Shown here in pieces: positions 23,349-34,285 of a DNA stretch of 64,000 nt. This stretch comes from Calliopum simillimum (lineage: Eukaryota; Arthropoda; Insecta; Diptera; Lauxaniidae): contig OX638371.1 of the NCBI GenBank assembly GCA_951812925.1, positions 111,499,124 to 111,563,123 of the forward strand. The letters are read 5' to 3'. The first letter of the stretch is position 1. Each line of letters opens with the position of its first letter. Position numbers and translations under genes: made by a program. The notes below the pieces were generated by a model. It ran no database searches, had not been told where the DNA came from, and saw only the letters and a list, made by a program, of their open reading frames with translations.

Positions 23349-24316
23349 TGTAACGTCCCGAATGACGTCACAATATAATAAAATATAATATAATAAGCAT
23401 ATGATAAAACAAACAAAAAAACAAAAACCTAAAACAATAACCACAGCTACATTAATCAATTCATGTGCATGAAAGCAACAACAAATATACTGTTGCCACA
23501 CATATGCACATACACAAAGAAAATTGTAAACCGGTCGGCTCTCGACTATAAAAGCACGACTACAAAACCAGAAGGCAGGCAGTCACAGCCAGACAATCGA
23601 TGCGAACACATCAATTGCCAAGCACTTGATAGAGGTAGCAATCGAAGAATTGTTTAATTGTGTAAAGGCCTCGTATACACTAGGTATCTTAGGGTAGTTA
23701 GCTAACTTATTCGCCTGGAAAATTTATTATAATTTTCCACAAAGGCTTCCTGTCACCTTAAGTGACAGAGACCCAATCCTACTGCACTGGACACTTTTTA
23801 TAGTATCCATATAGTGTACGTAGCAACCAAGAAGACTTATTATAGTCTTCCACCAAGATTTCCTGGGCACCTTAAGTGACCAGAGTACTTATCTACGGTG
23901 CTGGACACTTTTTATAGTATCCTTATATTAGCCGTAGTCTTAAGTTTTCACGTAGCGGCCTGGTAAATTTATTATAATCTGCCACATAGGCCTCCTGGCA
24001 CCTTAAGTGACCAGAGACATTATCCTATAGTATCCATATAGTGTACGTAGCAAACAGGAAGACTTCTTATAGTCTTTCACTAAGGTTTCGTGGACACCTT
24101 AAGTGACCAGAGTACTGAGACTCTTCCATCATCGATTCGGCCAAAGGATCAAGGGTCCAAGTGAGGACAGCATTCACCGAAAGGAGATTCAGCCAGCGAC
24201 ACGGATTGGAGGATTATTCGACGAAGGGATTAAACTAATATGAATTTTATAAAATTATCATTAATAAATAACAATACCTCAGCCTACCTCAGCCCAAGAA
24301 CAAAACAATCGTTACA
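23349..24316 (+). mobile_element. LTR-like retrotransposon sequence, copy 2
   Basis: Begins TGTAACGTCCCGAATGACGT and ends near CAATCGTTACA, so the ends are TG..CA with a short inverted TGTAAC/GTTACA. A TATA box (GACTATAAAAGCACGAC) is at about 23545, and GGCAGGCAGTCACAGCCAG at about 23574 marks a plausible transcription start. AAAGGCCTCGTATACAC follows near 23661. The downstream half contains four tandem-like repeats with CACCTTAAGTGAC at 23753, 23869, 23999 and 24095. It ends with ACCTCAGCCTACCTCAGCC. No gag-pol frame is adjacent, which suggests a solo LTR. No matching target duplication was found. Confidence 0.6.
23735..24115 (+). repeat. Tandem repeat inside the LTR-like sequence
   Basis: Four units spaced 116, 130 and 96 bp apart carry TTATTATAGTCTTCCAC-like, CCTGGNCACCTTAAGTGACC and GGACACTTTTTATAGTATCC blocks. 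Alternating units are more alike (units 1 and 3, 2 and 4), pointing to a dimeric repeat. The other LTR-like copy, at 4357, lacks this expansion. Confidence 0.65.
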
Positions 24317-24377
24317 GGTGATACACGTATGGATAATATTCGCATCCCAAAATCGATTTTTTTACGTTTTTCAATTA

Positions 24378-25568
24378 AGGACCGTGCCATTATTTATGAG
24401 TACAGTAAAAATGCATTATATTTTAATAGTAATAAATTAATTTTTATTTACACGAATACTCTGATACATCAGATTCTTATGTCAACTTTCATTAAGATAT
24501 TTAATTAAATTTGCTTCCCTGAACCCATTTTTCTAACCTTTGTCTTTACGTCCTTCATTAAATTTTTTGCCAACCTTTCTCCACGCTTCTTGACCACACG
24601 GTTCCAGTTGTATTTGAACTTTTTTACTGAATCTGCGGGCTTACATGTTTGCTTTAAATCTCTTTTTATAATTGCCCAAAATCTTTCTATTGGACGAAGT
24701 TCTGGGCAGTTTGGTGGGTTAAGTGGCTTATTAGAGTGCTCTTTAATAAGTGGAAGAAGTCTCTTCTTCAGACACTCCTTGAGGTATATTTCTTGGTTCA
24801 TTGTTTTGTTTGTGACGAAAGGAGAAGAAACCTTACCGCACTGACAAATTGCTTGCCAAACCATGAGTTTTTTTCCAAATTTTTCGCACTGAATTGACTT
24901 ATCGGCTGTAGTTACCTTCTCTTCGTTATTAACTGTAAAAAATTGGGGGCCTGGTATGGTTTTATAGTCCAATTTGACGTAAGTTTCATCATCCATTACA
25001 ATGCATTCAAATTTTTTGTTTAAAATATGGCGATACAACTTACGGGCTCGTTGTTTTGCTTTTGCACTTTGAACTTTGCTTCTTTTTGGACATTTCTGCT
25101 TTTTATAGGTTCTAAAGTTGTTCCTCACCTTAACACGTTGGACAGTTGAAGACGAGGTACCACATTTTTTAGCGCAATCACGAACAGATATTTCTTTTTC
25201 TTTTGTAAAAACACTTATTATTCTTTGGTCAATTTTTGATAATATTTTAGCTTTTTTTCGGCCTCTTCCAGGTAAATCATCAAGAGTATAATGATCTGTA
25301 AGCCGCTTTATAGTTTTCTGAACCGCCCATACGCTAACGCCTTCTTCTTTGGTATTATTTTCTTACACCATTTGCAAAGAATTGCCTCGCGTTGTTTTGG
25401 ATTAAATTCCTTCATTGCTAACGCCTTTGAAAAATTTTCCAAACTAAATTAATTTTTCGAAACAACATAAATGTCATATTTTATTGACATAAGTTGCTAA
25501 GACATTGCACAATCAACGCCTGCTTTATAAGGTGTTTAAAATGTACTCATAAATAATGGCACGGCCCT
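24378..25568 (-). mobile_element. Tc1/mariner-type DD37E element, defective
   Basis: 1191 bp bounded by inverted repeats of at least 27 bp, starting AGGACCGTGCCATTATTTAT on the left and AGGGCCGTGCCATTATTTAT on the right (other strand). They differ at one base and are flanked by TA at 24376-24377 and 25569-25570. It carries one transposase on the minus strand. The near-identical ends suggest a relatively recent insertion despite the broken gene. Confidence 0.9.
24505..25415 (-). pseudogene. DD37E-type transposase missing its second catalytic Asp
   Basis: The start ATG is at 25415 (MKEFNPKQREAI). A frameshift lies near 25365, after which the frame reads through EEGVSVWAVQKTIKRL, a GRGRKK linker motif and a second helix-turn-helix (SVRDCAKKCGTSSSTVQRV). 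The last 207 codons are open. The first catalytic Asp is in VMDDETYVKLD, followed by KLMVWQAICQCGK. The region expected to hold the second Asp (FWxDLxxCHY in this family) is gone: LLPLIKEHSNKP runs directly into LNPPNCPELRPIERFWAII, which supplies the final Glu. The relic at 60060-60430 retains that segment. The loss of about 35-40 codons near 24720 leaves an end-binding protein without an intact active site. Family assignment rests on recalled resemblance to mosquito ITmD37E elements. Confidence 0.85.
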
Positions 25569-25648
25569 TACGCGGTCAAAAAACGATTTTTACTGAAAAG
25601 CAAGGCATCTAACGAAAAAAATTTAAAAAAAAAAATCCCAAAAAAAAA

Positions 25649-25745
25649 CTGCTGGGACTCGAACCGGTGTCCGTCCGTAAGATAGTTAGAAAAATATAAT
25701 TTTTACTTACAATTACAAAGTTGTTAGATCACAACACCACTGACC
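25649..25745 (-). repeat. tRNA-like sequence with internal AT-rich insert
   Basis: On the minus strand the order is TGGTGTTGTGATCTAACAAC (A-box-like), an AT-rich insert GTAAGTAAAAATTATATTTT, ACGGACGG, CCGGTTCGAGTCC (B-box) and then a T tract that would end Pol III transcription. The same layout and a similar insert (GCAAGTAAAAATAATATGTT) occur at 43610-43710. The T-arm stem is imperfect, so a SINE or tRNA-pseudogene family is more likely than a functional tRNA. Confidence 0.4.
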
Positions 25746-25799
25746 TTCATATAGAAATGACATAAAATTTGTATTTTAAGCATAATTTACTCTGCGTAT

Positions 25800-27670
25800 C
25801 GGAAAATGTAGTCAATTTAGAGTAAAAATTACTTTGTTATATATTTCAACATATTTTATTTGTAAATATTACTTACCATCTTACTTACTTATTTATGTTT
25901 GGAATTTAATAATAATTGCTTGAAGTTTTTTACTACGCGAGTGGAGCAAAACTTATGACATTAATTTTTCTCCGTGTAGGATGAGTAAAGTTTATTTCAT
26001 GATTTTGTTGTGTGCATAAGAACGACTCATTCTCCTCCCCCCGAAAAAGACCCCAGCTATGCCTCTGACAGTTATATAAATTTGCAATAATTTCAAAATA
26101 TTTTCAATTACTAAATTAAATAATTATGTTAAATTTGTTTATTTTTCCCACTATCATTTTTTTACAAAGCGATTCAATTACGATTTCAATTAAATTTTAA
26201 TTTTGTTATTTTTAAGTTGTGCCACAAATACCCACCCACCTTTTTGCTCCCCCAAACAAGGCGTGTCCAACAGCTTAAAGGATGCTGACCAGAACGCAGT
26301 CACACAATTGAAATTTAATTATGATCGATTATGAAGCCACTAAATGTTTGTTATTGTTGTTTTTGTTGTAATCGCCATAGTTGAGTTTCATTTATTGTCA
26401 TGACTCAAATGTCATTGTATGCACATAATGACATTTTAAAATATTTACACGTTTTATTTAATTGCAAAATTATTATTTTTGCAAATTATTTATTTTCACA
26501 TTTTTCTCACTGATAGCAACTTTATTGTGCAATTTATGCAAAATTAAACAAAAATATTGCACAATTATTGCCGCCATGAGCATTTTTTTAAAATGTGAAT
26601 TTTTCAATTAAAAAGTTTCTATTGACATTATTAGTGTTGCCATTGAGTGTTGTTTTCTAATCGTTGTACACCACCCTTTATGTCAGTCAGTCTGTGTTCG
26701 ACAGCTTGTAAATGAAATTTGCCAAAAAAAAAAGAAAAAAAAAACAATTTTTATTTAATTGTGATTAATTGCTTGTAATAAAAATTTAATATTTTTCAAT
26801 GACATTTAATGTACAACAGCGTGTGCTGTTTAGTATGAAATTAACAAATTTTGCAACATATTGACAGTTTTGATTTTAATTAATTTTTTTAAATTAGTTG
26901 GGATATGTAATCCAATGAGGAAATTACAATTGGAACATAATTTGAAAATGTGAGTAATTTACTTAATTTCGTAATTTTAAGATTAAAGAATCCACTATTG
27001 CTACCTGTTATAATATGTCTCAGAGGACATGTAAACCATATTGTTTCTAGTGCCATTATTTACAAATCTAAAATTGTCTGTTTTTTCTCAAATCTAGATT
27101 TTGAGGTACTTTTGCTTTAAAGTCTAGAAAATACTACTTCTGGCATATGCAAATAGCATATTTAATTTTTGTCAATGACAATGGTTAGCCATAATCTTCT
27201 TCAATAATTATTGCATTAAAACTTTTTGTAAAAAAAAATATCGTTTAGGTCACAATGCAATTCTTAACCTTTTATATACTAATAATATAAAAACAAATTA
27301 AGATACGTTTAATGCAACAAATAATAATTGGGAAAGTAATGATCCAAATTTGGAAGGTAGATTTTAATTAGGAAGATCATGCCAATCCGATTCCGATCCG
27401 ATGAGCTAAAAAACTGAGAAAATGTAACTAAGGTAAGTGTACTGAATTACGGCATGTTAAAGTGCTTCTTACTTCTAAAGCGATTCCAAGTGCTAGAATT
27501 GATCACCATAACTCTTAAACTATGATAATTCTTTATACTATTCGTAACACTGCATACAATTTTGCGTCGAATCTTATTCCGTAAGCGCGTGCACCTTATT
27601 CCGTAATAATTTAAAATTTGATTTATTTCCTGTACACAACCATCAAAAACATCAAGTAACTTCATTTTAT
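25800..27670. other. AT-rich spacer, no gene seen
   Basis: No transposon, RNA gene or credible coding frame. A-tracts lie near 26727 and 27229. Two short minus-strand frames near 27447-27665 are without domains. Confidence 0.5.
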
Positions 27671-27673
27671 ACC

Positions 27674-28983
27674 GGGTGGCTGATGAGTATTGCTACATAA
27701 AGAAAGTTAAATAACTTTTTTTTAAATTCATTTCGTTAATGTTTTCTTCTTTTATTTGAAAGATAATACATTTTTATTTAGTTTAATTAAGTAGTTTTAA
27801 AAATTATAGAGTTTAAATGGCCTTCACGCTCGGTGACGCATGTGCGGCATCTTAGTAAAAAGTTGTTCATAACTGTGTGAAGAGTTGCAGCAGGAATCGC
27901 CGCAATTATTGTTCGAATGGATTGCTTTAAGTCGTTTAAATTTGCTGGTATTGTTTTATAAACTTCCTGTGCGCAATAACCTCATAAGAAAAAATCAGGA
28001 GCAGTAAGGTCAGGAGACCTGGGGGGCCAACGGAATGGGGAGTTTCTGGAAATCAGCTTATTTGAAAAATTTTGCTGTAATTCTGTCATAACAGGCCAGG
28101 CAATGTGAGGAGTTGCACCATCTTTTTGAAACCACACAGAGTTGAGAGAGATTTTCTTTCGGCTAATTCTGGGTAAAAAAATTCTGCAGTGACCGTAACG
28201 ATAATTTTATATTGAACTAATTAAACAGTCATTTTTGCAATTTTTCAGTAACAGTAGCACCGTAATCTTCAAAGAAGTAAGGCCCGACAGTGCATTTTGA
28301 TGAAACTGCACATCACACTGTAACGCGTAGTGGATGCGATTCCGTCTCATGGAGTATTTGGGGATTATAATCACTCCATATTCGACAATTTTGTTTGTTA
28401 ACATTACCATTTAGGTCAAAATGAGAATCTTCGGACATAAAAATACAGTTTAAGACGTTTTCGTCCTCTTCCACCATTTAAAGGATCTTCTGGCAAAATT
28501 CCAAGCGAATTGGCAAGTCTGCTGCATTCAGTTTATTTGTCATTTGAATTTTGTATGGAAACAAGTTCAAATCTTTGTGCATAATTGTCTGCAGTGACTG
28601 TCTGCTGATACTCATTTTGGCAGATAAGCTCCTTGTCGAAATTCTGGGATTGGCTTGTATGGCAGCAGCTACAGCAGCGATAGCTTCCTGCGTCCCAACT
28701 GAAGCGTTTCGATAATAAGACTTTCTTTCAATTGTACCGTGCTCGGCAAAATTGTTTACGAGGCTCATTATAGACCATCTGCTCGGAGGAGTGCCCCCCC
28801 CCCCCAACGTGCGCCTATATTCTCTTTGTACTGAAACTACGGACAATCCAAATCCTTAGGACACTGCAATCCTCCATTTTCGTTAAATCTAAGGATTAAT
28901 CTGTAAAATAAAAAAATGGAAAAGATTAATTGGTTAAAAAAAAGTTATCATTTTTTTTTGGTAGCAGCTTTCATCAGCCACCC
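27674..28983 (-). mobile_element. mariner of DD41D (rosa-like) type, degenerate
   Basis: 1310 bp between GGGTGGCTGATGA at 27674 and TCATCAGCCACCC ending at 28983. TA follows the right end; the left end is preceded by TACC rather than TA, so that edge has drifted. It encodes one transposase on the minus strand. The spacing between the last two catalytic aspartates is 41 residues, which separates it from the DD34D mariner at 2950 and points to the rosa/DD41D group first known from a tephritid. Confidence 0.85.
27815..28850 (-). pseudogene. DD41D transposase pseudogene
   Basis: The first 122 codons are open from ATG near 28846 (MSVVSVQREYRRTLGG) and contain the N-terminal domain and a helix-turn-helix (STRSLSAKMSISRQSLQTIM). 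A frameshift near 28478 leads into FMSEDSHFDLNGNVNKQN, which holds the first catalytic Asp. Then come WSDYNPQ and HPLRVTVWCAVSS with further shifts. The catalytic core continues as WFQKDGATPHIAWPVMTEL (second Asp at 28122-28120), RWPPRSPDLTAPDFFL (third Asp at 27996-27994), and a TGA where Trp is expected. The C-terminal RCRTCVTEREGHLN is recognisable near 27815-27860. A run of about 13 C at 28794-28806 lies in the N-terminal coding part. Several lesions make it inactive. Confidence 0.85.
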
Positions 28984-28989
28984 TACAAA

Positions 28990-30170
28990 CATAATGTTTT
29001 CTTTTCATTAAGGAACATTAGAAAGTACACATTACAATAAAAAGTTATGAACTAATAAAAAAAATTTAGTTTTAGTTTCTTGGCGTATAGAGTATATAGT
29101 ATTTTAGTTCAAAAATGTTTGAAACAGCGTTTAGTAATCTTATTTTTCAACAAAAAGCAAAAACTGACGAAATTAGGTACTAACCCCTAACTTTGTACAT
29201 TTACCAATGGTTTTAAAAAAAAACAAATGATACAAATTTTTAGAAAAATTATTTTGCAATAAATTTAAAGAAACAGAAAATAAAACCTAAATAAAATACA
29301 AAAAAAATGAGTCCAGTCACGGCTGATGCCAAGTTAAGCTCATGTTATAATTTTCAATTTCACATAAGACCCCCCGCTCTTCTCATACAGCATGACTTGC
29401 AGCGAAACACATAGACTTTTTTACACTTCCGCACAAACACATATTCATGCAAACAAATGCACCATTATGAATATAAATTTTACATTTATGTCTGTATTTG
29501 TCGCAATTCGATTTTTATACTCAGTTTTAAGCCACAGGAATAAAAAAAAAAAAACAAAAGAAATTCGCAAGCCAAACATGAAAGCAAAACATTTTACTAA
29601 AATACTCGAACTCTTCTTATTTGGTGCAAAAATATTTTCATACAAAACTTCAAGCCAACAAAAATATTCCCAAAGATATTCAACCGGCACGTTGGGTATA
29701 TCTAAGAGTTATGTACGTATTTGTGTATGTATCATGCCCCATACACTCATATAAATCAAATGTGAAAATATATTTTTCTGTGGTTTTCATCTTCAGTTAG
29801 TGACTCCGCTGGTTATTCAAATATGCGAATTTGGTCAAAATATGAATTGAATTTGTTGAATCGAAGCATATTCATACGCATGCCAACAAATTTGTATGAT
29901 ATTCGAAAATATTGAATCATGTACACTGCAAGAAAGTTTCTTTTTGATCGAGAGGTTATTCTAGAAGCCAGTCTGAGTTCAAAGTCAACCAGTTTAAAGT
30001 TAAGGCGCTAGGGAAAACAGCATATATCGAATGTAAACTAATACTTAAATGTGAGCCTACACATTGTAATCAAACTGATGCTGTACTATATCGACACTGC
30101 AATTTTTTTGCTCTGTACTTAAATCAACCCTTGAATTTCGCAACTCAAAACGGATAAGTCTTTTGCTGAT
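28990..30170. other. AT-rich spacer, no gene seen
   Basis: An open frame of 120 codons at 29392-29754 overlaps an opposite-strand frame and has low-complexity Lys/Phe runs from an A tract at 29539. No domain or splice context is seen. Confidence 0.45.
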
Positions 30171-30179
30171 GCTGGTAAT

Positions 30180-30550
30180 TATCTGGAAGAATCTCGAAAC
30201 TGCTTTAGCTTCTCAACATTTCTTATCGTTGCTTCAAACCACACGTGAATTCGATCAACGGACACGCCTACCGCCCATACAAATAAATATATTCGAAAGC
30301 AACCAAAATACGCATAATTATTAGCGATAGTAAGTACAAGCTCTGAGCAAAGACTATGCAAATTTAGAAAAGATGACGTGGCACCGCCCATATAAGTAAA
30401 AGTTTCAAAATGCTATACTGAAAGCGTTTTTTGAGATAATACAACCAAATTTTACTCAAACAATAGGAACAGTAAATGCAAGCTCTAAAAAAAAACTAAG
30501 TGAACTCGGACAAAACGGCGTGGCTTCGTACAAGTAAAATTTTCAAAATA
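30180..30550 (-). repeat. Dispersed repeat R1, copy c (partial)
   Basis: Contains ATCAACGGACACGCCTACCG near 30255, GACGTGGCACCGCCCATATA near 30372 and a monomer with AAAGCGTTTTTTGAGATAAT. It lacks the ATGTCCGTCTG tract and the right end. It abuts the LTR-like repeat at 30553. Confidence 0.7.
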
Positions 30551-30552
30551 TT

Positions 30553-31285
30553 GTGAGGACACAAATCGGAACCCACCTTTGCGTCCACATCTTTATAATA
30601 GTTACTCGTATTTTAAGTATTAATAATATAAAGAACTAATTTAGGTTAAATTAAGTAAAGAAGGGGTTACATACATACAAGTAAAGAATTTCTAGTTAAA
30701 TAAGTCTTGAATTAATTTATAACTAAAAACATTAAGTAAATTGATAGTTTTAGGACAATCACATCCAACGGTCTTGACAAACTATCGTGCAATCGCTTGA
30801 CGAAGAGTTGGACAAGAATTGCATGATTATTGAGTGCAGCAGCAACCCTGGTCCCGAAACAGTGAGTGCCAATTGTCAAATCCTATCGATAAAAGGAAAC
30901 AGCTGATCGTGGATAAAAACGGAATGGTGAAATGCAAGTTCCGACGATGATAATGCTTTTGCGAGATACAACTGGCAACTAGGTAAGACGTGGCCTTAAG
31001 TTAACTCAACCAACCTTGGACGAAACTTAAACTTTCAATTGAATATCAAAACAAGCTTATCAGCGGACATTGACTAGCTGCTAGCGATGGTATCGTTTTG
31101 AAGCAACCCAACCGGCAACGAGGTAAGACGTGTTCTTCAAATATTTCAACCATCCGTGGACGAAACTGAGACTTTCAAGCAAAACCCAGTACATACGAAT
31201 CAGTGTACAGTGACTAACACCATAGGCTTTGTCATATGAAGAATTTCCTGACCTGACCAGAGAGTGTAGCGGTGGCGCGGTTTTT
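30553..31285 (+). repeat. LTR-like dispersed repeat, copy 1
   Basis: Starts GTGAGGACACAAATCGGAA and matches 33732-34280 over most of its length. Shared blocks include GACAAACTATCG, GAGTGCAGCAGCAACCCTG, CCCGAAACAGTGAGTGCCAA, AACAGCTGATCGTGGAT and GAGAGTGTAGCGGTGGCG. In this copy the block GGCAACNAGGTAAGACGTG occurs twice (near 30972 and 31111), so an internal stretch of about 140 bp is duplicated. Each copy sits just downstream of an R1 copy. Whether these are solo LTRs is not proven, as no clear TG..CA ends or target duplication were found. Confidence 0.6.
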
Positions 31286-32750
31286 TTTTTATTATTATAC
31301 TCTTTTACTTTTTAAGTGTTTCCGGCGAAGTGTTTCATCTCGAGAATCGTAAAGTCAAATTTTACTCTTTTCTCCTCAGTCTCAATGCTGGAAAAAACAA
31401 CAATAACGATATGACTGTTTTTTTTTATGAAAGTTGATTGCGACTATCTATGCAAAATGCGCCTACTCGTTTTACGTGCAACATCTTATCGTATAACATT
31501 CTCAACTCTTCTCAACATTTCTTTCGTTTGTTTGTCTTCCTTTTACGCTTTAAGCACAGTGGAGGCTATAAAAATTATACCTTTTAATTATTTTTGCTAC
31601 ATTAACTTCACAATTTCCAACATAAATCTTAATTTTATATAGAGATTGCAAATATTTCTCAGTGTATCCTGTGTTTATTTCCATATAAAGTCAGAATACG
31701 TATGTATTTGTGTGATTGAATGAGATTCTTTGCAAATTTTAGTGGCGCCAAATTTTTGGTTATTTCTACTACTAAACGTTATTTTATATACAAATACAAA
31801 ATCACAGACACATACAGACACACAGACACAGATAAAGACATCATCTAGCAACACATAGATATCTTGTATTTTGACTTTTGCATGTTTTTCTATAATTTTT
31901 CCGCACTCTTAGCACACAGCTTTCGTTGCTGCTTCTTCGTATGCTTCTTCTTCTTATGTCGCTCGTTTTATGCGGACATTTTTATTGGAAAATGTTTTTC
32001 AATTTCACTTTTGATTTGTGTGGTTTTTCGCATAATTTATTGACTTTTACCCTAAAACCAGCAGTAGCATCAGTAACGGAGCCGTAACAGTAGCCAAAAC
32101 TGTTCTACCCCCATCCAAAAAACAAGAACAGCCAAGTTACTACCACATGCAGAGGAAAATGGTACAAAATGTGGTAAGGAGTAGAGGTACGTACACGTTG
32201 TGGTAAAATGTATTTGCGAAAAAAACTAAAAAAAAAAAACGTTTCGAAAATACCACAACAAAAACAAAATTTATTATTTTATTTTTGTCCCGCATTTTGG
32301 TGAAAAACATGTTTGTGCGGAACTTTGATTGCAGCAATTGACGCATTGCACGTGCCACACGTCGCCATCACGCAAAAAGCGTTGTCACCGTCATCAATGG
32401 GTTACGCAAAAAAAAAAAAATGCAAATTTCATTGTGGCCAAATTTAAATGAACAACATAAATACCAATGGTCAGCAATTTAAATTTTCATTTATTTTATT
32501 TTTCATTTTCACAAAATTAAATATCGACATTTAATGTGGTCACCTGCTTTGAAATGCTGACGTTAATTGAATTACGGTACATGGGAGTAAAAGCGCCATG
32601 AATTATATGCCAATTATATCGAAACTACTAATGTATTTGAAAATTTGCCATTGCATTAAGTATTTAACTTCGTTTCCAACAGAGATTTTTTTTTTTTTTT
32701 TGTTTTACGGCTGTTTCGAGATTTAGCGGTGTAAATCACTTAACTTAACA
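31286..32750. other. AT-rich spacer, no gene seen
   Basis: Short CACAGACACA-type simple repeat near 31804-31830. Open frames of about 70 codons lack domains. Nothing else recognised. Confidence 0.5.
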
Positions 32751-32751
32751 T

Positions 32752-33000
32752 TAGGGTGCTAAAACGAATTCTACAAAGAATTCTAAGAAAACTTCCCCCG
32801 GGAACAATGGGTTTTAATTCAAAACCTTGCTCCCTCCAAGAGTCATAGAAATTCACATTTGAAAACTTTTTATTCCGCAAACTGAAATCTTTATGTCTCT
32901 CAGCGGAAGGTAGGTTTTAATTTTAGATTCAGAGTTTCTTGAGGACGTTTTCTAAAAATTCTTCGTAGATTTCGTTTACGCTTTTCGCTTTTTTCTCATC
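32752..33000. mobile_element. Short fold-back element, diverged
   Basis: AAAACGAATTCTACAAAGAA near 32760 pairs imperfectly with TTCTTCGTAGATTTCGTTTA near 32959, and GGTTTTAATTCAAAACC lies opposite GGTTTTAATTTTAGATTC. The match is interrupted, so edges are approximate. Confidence 0.4.
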
Positions 33001-33114
33001 TGAACAATCCTATTCCCCATAAAACGAATTAATCTATTTCTGACAAGATTCATATTAATCTCAACAGGGCCACCAATTTTAGCTATTTGCGACTAAGTGC
33101 AAATGGAAAACTAG

Positions 33115-33547
33115 TAAGGGTGTAACTTTTTGCCTGGCCAAAAAATAAATACCCTACACTGCAGTTATTTCAAAATTTTGCTTACATGTATAGTTTTTAG
33201 TGTCTGAGCCAAATTTGGTTCGAATATCTCAAAAAACGCTTTCAGTATAGCGTTTTGAAGATTTTGCTTATATAGGAGCTGCCACGCCCTCTTGTCCGAA
33301 TTCGCTCAGTTTTTTCTCAGAGCTTGCGCTTACAATTCGTAGTACTTATGTGTATTGTGGTTGCACTGTCGTGAAAAATACTCCTCAAATTGCATTTTGA
33401 ATATATTTTTTGTATGGGCGGTAGGCGTGTCCGTTGACCGATTTCGCTCATTTTCAATCCCCCGAGCTAACTTTGACGACGGAGGCAGTGTACCAAATTT
33501 CATTGAATTATCTTGCTCAGTTTTCTCAAAAAGTGTATTTCAACACA

Positions 33548-33590
<43 letters not shown>

Positions 33591-33731
33591 ACAGACGGAC
33601 GGACATGGCTATATCGACTCAGGAGGTGACGCTGATCAAGAATATATATACTTTTCTATACCTGCCACGCCTCCTTCTCTGCGTTACAAACGGAAGGACA
33701 AAGTGAATATACCCTGGGTGTAGGGTATAAA
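33115..33731 (+). repeat. Dispersed repeat R1, copy d
   Basis: A well-kept copy. The left end TAAGGGTGTAAC with GCCTGGCC is followed by CCCTACACTGCAG, monomers with GCCACGCCCTCTTGTCCGAA, GGGCGGTAGGCGTGTCCGTT, GACGACGGAGGCAGTGTACC, a CAGC tetranucleotide tract (33548-33590), GGACATGGCTATATCGACTC, and the right end AACGGAAGGACAAAGTGAAT with CCCTGGGTGTAGGGTATA. Both 122- and 90-codon frames across it come from the repeat. No domain is seen. Confidence 0.8.
33548..33590 (+). repeat. CAGC tetranucleotide tract in R1
   Basis: About ten uninterrupted copies of CAGC. Other R1 copies have the related GTCTGTCTG/GGCTGGCTG at the same place (19620, 58510), so this is a variable internal tract of the family. 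Confidence 0.85.
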
Positions 33732-34285
33732 TATGTGAGGGCACAAATCGGAATGCGTCCACATCTTATAATAACTACTTGTATATAAAGTATTAATAAT
33801 ATTAAAAACTAATTAAGGTTTAAATAAGTAACAAATTTCTTGTTAAATGAGTCTAGAATTAATTTAAAACTAAGGATTTTTTAGTAAGTAGATAGTTAAA
33901 GGACAATCGCATCCAACAGGCTTGACAAACTATCGAGCAACCGCTTGATAAGCAGTTGGACGAGAATTGCATGATTATCGCATGCAGCAGCAACCCTGAT
34001 CCCGAAACAGTGAGTGCCAACTGAAAAATCTTATTAATTAAAAGAAACAGCTGATCGTGGATGAAAACGGAATGGTGAAATGTAAGTTCCGGCGGTGGTA
34101 TCGTTCTCTTATAGCCCAACCGGCAACGAGGTAAGACGTGCTCTTCAAATATTTTAACCTTCCGTGAACGAAGCTCAGTACATACTTACGTATCAGTGGA
34201 CAATGACTAAGACCGTAGGCTTTGTTTTCTGGAGAGTGTCCTGACCTGACCCGAGAGTGTAGCGGTGGCGTGGGCTCTAGTGAAT
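33732..34285 (+). repeat. LTR-like dispersed repeat, copy 2
   Basis: Begins TGTGAGGGCACAAATCGGAA directly after R1 copy d and ends near GAGAGTGTAGCGGTGGCG. It is shorter than the copy at 30553 because the GGCAACGAGGTAAGACGTG block occurs only once. Several A/T indels separate the two, so they are unlikely to be the two LTRs of one recent insertion. Confidence 0.6.

Noticed and set aside
30553..34285. The two LTR-like copies as the paired LTRs of one retrotransposon
   Set aside because: They differ by large indels, the interval contains an R1 copy and a fold-back but no gag-pol, and no shared target duplication was found.
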